Assembly (NCBI GenBank): GCA_037439465.1
Contig: JBBIVX010000014.1
Span: 10,071 to 74,070 of the forward strand
Length of the DNA: 64,000 bases
Origin: Parasulfuritortus sp037439465
Lineage (GTDB): Bacteria; Pseudomonadota; Gammaproteobacteria; Burkholderiales; Thiobacillaceae
Reading direction: 5' to 3'
Positions 60,454 to 64,000 of this stretch are shown piece by piece (position 1 is the stretch's first letter; every line of letters starts with the position of its first letter). The notes below the pieces were generated by a model that had not been told where the DNA came from, ran no database searches, and saw only the letters and a list, made by a program, of their open reading frames with translations. A program made the translations under genes and the position numbers.

Positions 60454-61247
60454 TGGCGGCAACCCGCGTCCCCGTCCTCATGTACCACCGGGTGGGCGCG
60501 GCCCACAACGCCTGGGAGGCGCGCTATGCCATCAGCCCCGCCAACTTTGCCGCCCACATGCAGACCCTGGCGCGCCAGGGCTACCGGGCGGTGCAGATCG
60601 ACGCGCTGATCGACTGGCTGGAAGGCGGCCCGTCCCTGCCGGAAGGGGCGATCCTGGTCACCTTCGACGACGGCTTTCGCGGCGTGCGCGAACATGCGCT
60701 TCCGGTTTTGGAGCGCATGGGCTGGCCGTTCACCGTTTTTCTTGTGAGCGATCTGATCGGCGGCGAGGACGTCTGGACCCGCGCCTCGAATCCCGCTGGC
60801 GTGACCTATCCCCTGCTCGCTATGGACGATATCCGCGACATGCAGCGGCGCGGCGTCAGCTTCCACTCCCACACCCGCAGCCACCCCAGTCTACCCAGCC
60901 TGGATGACGCTCAACTGAGGGAACAACTGGCCGGCTCGCGCCAGCGGCTGACCGAGCGGCTGGGCGCGGAAGTGCGCTATCTCGCCTACCCCTTTGGCCA
61001 TGCCGACGAGCGCGTGGCAGCGGCCACCCAGGCCGCCGGCTATCGCGCGGCCTTCTCCACCCGCTCCGGGTTCAACCGCCGCGATGTCGACAGATTTCAG
61101 ATCAGGCGCATCGACGTCTTCGGCACGGACACGCCAGCCATGTTGCTGCGCAAGGTCAGGCTGGGTAGCAACGATGGCCGCCTCATGTACGCCGCGCGTT
61201 ACTACCTCGGCCGGCTCAAAAGCCGTCTGCCCGGAGCCGTGCAGTGA
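60453..61247 (+). CDS. Polysaccharide deacetylase (NodB/CE4 domain)
   Basis: 264 residues. CE4 motifs: VLMYHRVG at the N-terminus, ILVTFDDGFRG (catalytic and metal-binding Asp pair), SFHSHTRSHPSL (metal histidines HxxxxH), and YLAYPFGHADERV. No signal peptide is visible, so it may act on cytoplasmic lipid-linked intermediates. It would remove N-acetyl groups from hexosamine residues. Start ATG 60453. Confidence 0.92.
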   Translation: MAATRVPVLMYHRVGAAHNAWEARYAISPANFAAHMQTLARQGYRAVQIDALIDWLEGGPSLPEGAILVTFDDGFRGVREHALPVLERMGWPFTVFLVSDLIGGEDVWTRASNPAGVTYPLLAMDDIRDMQRRGVSFHSHTRSHPSLPSLDDAQLREQLAGSRQRLTERLGAEVRYLAYPFGHADERVAAATQAAGYRAAFSTRSGFNRRDVDRFQIRRIDVFGTDTPAMLLRKVRLGSNDGRLMYAARYYLGRLKSRLPGAVQ

Positions 61248-62167
61248 ACATCGCCTACACCATCGCGCTGTGCACCCACAACCATGCCGACCGGCTGGTG
61301 CGCACACTGGCCGACCTGGCGCGGCTGAAACTGCCGCTGCAGCCCTGGGAGTTGCTGGTCGTCGACAACGGTTGCCGCGACGGCACGCCCGACCTGCTCG
61401 CCCGCCACGCCTGGCCGCAAGGCTGGCAGGTGCGCGTGGTGCGTGAGGAGAAGCTGGGCCTGTCCAACGCCCGCAACCGCGCGCTTGCCGACGCGCGCGG
61501 CGAGTATGTGATCTTCATGGACGACGATGAAACGCCCGGCCCCGACTGGCTGTGCGCCTATGAGCGCCTGATCGAGGCGCAGCACCCCGACGCCTTCGGC
61601 GGCCGGCAGGTCGTGCTGTTCGAGGATGCCCGGCCGCCGTGGTTGCGCGACGAGGTGCTCGGCTTTCTCGGCGAGCTGAACCGGGCCGATGAGATCGTGC
61701 CGCTCACCGACCCCGCGACGCCATTCTACGGCGGCAACTTCGGCTTGCGCCGGGCAGTGTGCGAACGCGTCGGCGGCTTCGACGCGATGCTTGGGCGCAA
61801 GGGCAGCGACAACACCGGCGGCGAGGAGGTGGACTTCTACCGCCGCCTGCTCGCCGCCGGCTTCAAGGTCTGGTGGACCCCGGAGGCGGTCATCCATCAC
61901 CGCATCCAGGCCGAGAAACTCTCGCGGCGTTATTTTCTCGACCTGCACTACCGCATGGGGCGCATGGAGGCGATCCGTGCACGCGGCGCGGGTTCACGCC
62001 TGCCGCCGCCCTATCTGTTCGGCCAGTTGTGGCGCGCGCTCGCTGCGGTTTGGGCCGTGTATCGCCAGAGCGGGCGCAACGCCACCTTGCGCAAGGAAAT
62101 GAACGTGGCCTATTTTGCCGGGCAGATCAGGGGTTGGGCCCTTGGTCCACGCCCCAGCGGTGGCTGA
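61244..62167 (+). CDS. Family 2 glycosyltransferase
   Basis: 307 residues from a GTG overlapping the previous stop (GTGA). GT2 markers: TIALCTHNHADRLVRTLADL, LLVVDNGCRDGTPDLL, LGLSNARNRALADARGEYV and the DDD metal site in IFMDDDETPGPDW. The C-terminal half shows GGNFGLRR and GEEVDFYRRLLAAGFKVWW, typical acceptor-side elements. Confidence 0.94.
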   Translation: MNIAYTIALCTHNHADRLVRTLADLARLKLPLQPWELLVVDNGCRDGTPDLLARHAWPQGWQVRVVREEKLGLSNARNRALADARGEYVIFMDDDETPGPDWLCAYERLIEAQHPDAFGGRQVVLFEDARPPWLRDEVLGFLGELNRADEIVPLTDPATPFYGGNFGLRRAVCERVGGFDAMLGRKGSDNTGGEEVDFYRRLLAAGFKVWWTPEAVIHHRIQAEKLSRRYFLDLHYRMGRMEAIRARGAGSRLPPPYLFGQLWRALAAVWAVYRQSGRNATLRKEMNVAYFAGQIRGWALGPRPSGG

Positions 62168-62169
62168 GC

Positions 62170-63126
62170 ATGCCGCGCCTGACCATCCTCCTCTGCACCC
62201 ATGACCGTGCCGGACTGCTGCAGCGGACGCTGGCATCCCTCAACGGCGCCCGCCGCCCTGCCGGGTGGATGGTCGACGTGCTGGTCGCCGCCAACGCCTG
62301 CCGCGACGGCACCCACGCCTTGCTCGACGACTACGTCCGGCGGGCGGCGGATAGAGACTGGCTGCCGCTGGCCTGGTTCGCCGAGCCCATCCCTGGAAAA
62401 TCGCATGCCCTGAACAGTGCCATGGCCCGCCTCGAGAGCGATCTGACCGCCTTCGTCGATGACGACCACCGCGTCGATACGGACTATCTCGCCGCCGTCT
62501 GTGGCGCGGCCGGGACGTATGCGCAAGCGGACTTGTTCTGCGGCCGCATCCTGCCCGACTGGGACGGTTCGGAGCCGGCCTGGGTGCACGACGCAGGGCC
62601 TTATCGCATCTATCCGCTGCCGGTGCCGCGTTTCGACCAGGGGAATGAAGCCTGCGAAATCACCCCCGAGGTCGCCATCCCCGGCGGCGGCAACCTGTTC
62701 CTGCGCACGCCCTGGCTAATCCGGGTCGGCCGCTTTGCCACCGACATGGGGCCTACCGGCCATGACCTGGGCGGGGCCGAGGACCTGGACTGGGTGCTGC
62801 GCGCCCAACGCCTGGGGGCGCGGCTGTGGTATGTGCCGGGCGTGGTGCAGTATCACTATGTGGATGCTGCCCGGCTGACCCTGCCCTACCTGATGAAAAA
62901 GGCTTACAAGCGGACCGCCTCCACGGTGGCCATCGACCCGCAGCGCAACGGCCAGGGTGTGCCGCGTTACCTCTACCGCAAGGTCGCCGAATATGGGCTG
63001 AAGGCCTGCACCGCCCTCGGCCAGGCCCGCCGCCGCTTCTACCTGGTGCGCACCGCCGCCGCCCTGGGGGAGATCGCCGGCCACCGGCAACGACCGGCCG
63101 CCGTCACCCCGCCCCTGCCGGATTGA
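62170..63126 (+). CDS. Family 2 glycosyltransferase
   Basis: 318 residues from ATG 62170, three bases after the previous stop. Markers: LTILLCTHDRAGLLQRTLAS, VLVAANACRDGTHALL, PGKSHALNSAMARL and TAFVDDDHRVDTDYL. The later GGAEDLDWVLRAQRLGARLW motif is typical. It resembles the preceding gene in plan, and the two may have arisen by duplication. Confidence 0.93.
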   Translation: MPRLTILLCTHDRAGLLQRTLASLNGARRPAGWMVDVLVAANACRDGTHALLDDYVRRAADRDWLPLAWFAEPIPGKSHALNSAMARLESDLTAFVDDDHRVDTDYLAAVCGAAGTYAQADLFCGRILPDWDGSEPAWVHDAGPYRIYPLPVPRFDQGNEACEITPEVAIPGGGNLFLRTPWLIRVGRFATDMGPTGHDLGGAEDLDWVLRAQRLGARLWYVPGVVQYHYVDAARLTLPYLMKKAYKRTASTVAIDPQRNGQGVPRYLYRKVAEYGLKACTALGQARRRFYLVRTAAALGEIAGHRQRPAAVTPPLPD

Positions 63127-63132
63127 CACGTC

Positions 63133-64000
63133 ATGCCCAAGTTGCGCCATCTGCACAAACTGCTCGACCCCGAGATCCGCGCCAAGAACCTGCGCCAATT
63201 GCGCTATGAGCTGCGCGGGTTGTGGTATGACCTCGCCCACCCGTCCATGCCCGACCCCGTGTTCGTGGTGGGCTGCTCGCGTTCCGGCACCACCATCACC
63301 TATGAGACCCTGGCCGCCGCGCCGCAATTTCTCAAGTTCGGCTGGGAGATCCCGCAGTTCTGGGACGGCCTCCACGGCCCACTCAGCAACGGCTGGCAGT
63401 CCGAGGCCGCCGGTGCAGAGGACGCCCGGCCGGCGCACCGCGATGCCGCCTTGCGTTATTTTTATCAGCGCCTGGGTGCGGGCTGGGTGCTGGACAAGAC
63501 CTGCATCAACGTGCTGCGCATCCCCTATCTGCACGCGCTGTTTCCCGATGCCAAGTTCGTCTTCATCCAGCGCGACGGCCGCGACAACATCAGCTCGATG
63601 ATGGACGGCTGGCGCCTGGGGCGCACCGACGGCCGTTTCGAGCTGTCGCAGTTCTTCGGCCCCTTCCCCGAGCCGGTGGCGATCAACGGCGGCGAATTCA
63701 GGGAGTGGGCTTTCTTCCTGGCGCCCGGCTGGCGGGCGTACAACCACGCCAGCCTGGAGGAAGTCTGTGCCTTCCAGTGGCTGTCCGCCAACCGGCTGGC
63801 CCTCGACGCCAAGCGCGGTATCCCGCCGGAGCAGTGGATACAACTGCGCTACGAGGACATCTTCGAGCGGCCGGTGGAAATGTTCGAGGAAGCTTTCGCG
63901 CGCCTGGGTCTCCCCTTCGGCACAGACATGCGGACACGCTGCGCCAACCTGCGGCCCACCAGCATCGTCAAGGGCGCGCCGAAGAAACAGAAATGGAAGG
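63133..64000 (+). CDS. Sulfotransferase (family 3 type), 3'-truncated by window edge
   Basis: Starts at ATG 63133, six bases after the previous stop, and stays open to the right edge (289 codons visible). PAPS loop: VFVVGCSRSGTTITYETLAA (about 38-57). The 3'-phosphate motif is FVFIQRDGRDNISSMMDGWR (about 139-158). It ends in the window at the usual C-terminal lysine-rich loop region (SIVKGAPKKQKWK). A third, distinct sulfotransferase in this locus. Confidence 0.87.
   Translation, partial: MPKLRHLHKLLDPEIRAKNLRQLRYELRGLWYDLAHPSMPDPVFVVGCSRSGTTITYETLAAAPQFLKFGWEIPQFWDGLHGPLSNGWQSEAAGAEDARPAHRDAALRYFYQRLGAGWVLDKTCINVLRIPYLHALFPDAKFVFIQRDGRDNISSMMDGWRLGRTDGRFELSQFFGPFPEPVAINGGEFREWAFFLAPGWRAYNHASLEEVCAFQWLSANRLALDAKRGIPPEQWIQLRYEDIFERPVEMFEEAFARLGLPFGTDMRTRCANLRPTSIVKGAPKKQKWK

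Overview
The window is high-GC DNA with very dense, overlapping genes and looks like the chromosome of a betaproteobacterium. The evidence is the undivided fourteen-gene nuoA-N operon, the IPTL-CTERM secreted protein, and the betaproteobacterial style of NadA, WbpO/WbpP and the lipoproteins. Rhodocyclales or Nitrosomonadales relatives are my best guess; no rRNA or tRNA is present to settle it. Respiratory complex I beside an Rnf complex and a pyruvate:ferredoxin oxidoreductase suggests a facultative anaerobe that handles ferredoxin-level electrons.

Layout. (1) 1-10.1 kb, plus strand: the end of an unidentified gene, a 1,898-residue envelope protein (signal peptide, OmpA-like domain, internally repeated beta modules, possible C-terminal beta-barrel), and a 1,383-residue protein whose second half is a PgsB/CapB-type poly-gamma-glutamate ligase. 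Start and stop codons overlap at both junctions, so these look like one machine for an amide-linked surface polymer. (2) 10.1-13.2 kb: nadA, an IPTL-CTERM protein with a clear promoter and terminator, and a class II aldolase. (3) 13.2-23.8 kb, minus strand: rnfB, a long-form pyruvate:ferredoxin oxidoreductase with a C-terminal ferredoxin domain, then rnfC-D-G-E-A and a 64-residue Gly/Cys-rich membrane-anchored protein. A divergent LysR-type regulator (23.9-24.9 kb) shares the promoter region. (4) 25.0-40.0 kb, minus strand: an OmpA/Pal-like lipoprotein behind the complete nuoA-N operon. The nuoC-nuoD junction contains an unusual 142-bp insert with an 11-bp direct repeat, a palindrome and a 49-codon bridging reading frame.

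(5) 40.2-64 kb: a surface polysaccharide locus that runs off the window. wbpO and wbpP make UDP-GalNAcA. A YdcF-like protein and an asparagine-synthetase-like amidotransferase lacking the N-terminal cysteine follow. A beta-helix protein, an AlgJ-like protein and an MBOAT acyltransferase form an alginate-type O-acetylation and processing set. From 49.7 kb rightward, a plus-strand run encodes a Wzx-type flippase, an FG-GAP/ASPIC protein, an unknown 671-residue protein, three different PAPS-type sulfotransferases, a methyltransferase, a GT-B-like transferase, three GT2 glycosyltransferases and a polysaccharide deacetylase. The genes together predict an acidic, O-acetylated, partly deacetylated and sulfated polysaccharide. 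The most striking protein is a sulfotransferase fused to a CysQ-like (PAP phosphatase) domain that has lost several predicted metal ligands.

No CRISPR array, insertion sequence, phage gene, tRNA or rRNA was seen. No gene-free stretch exceeds 300 bases.
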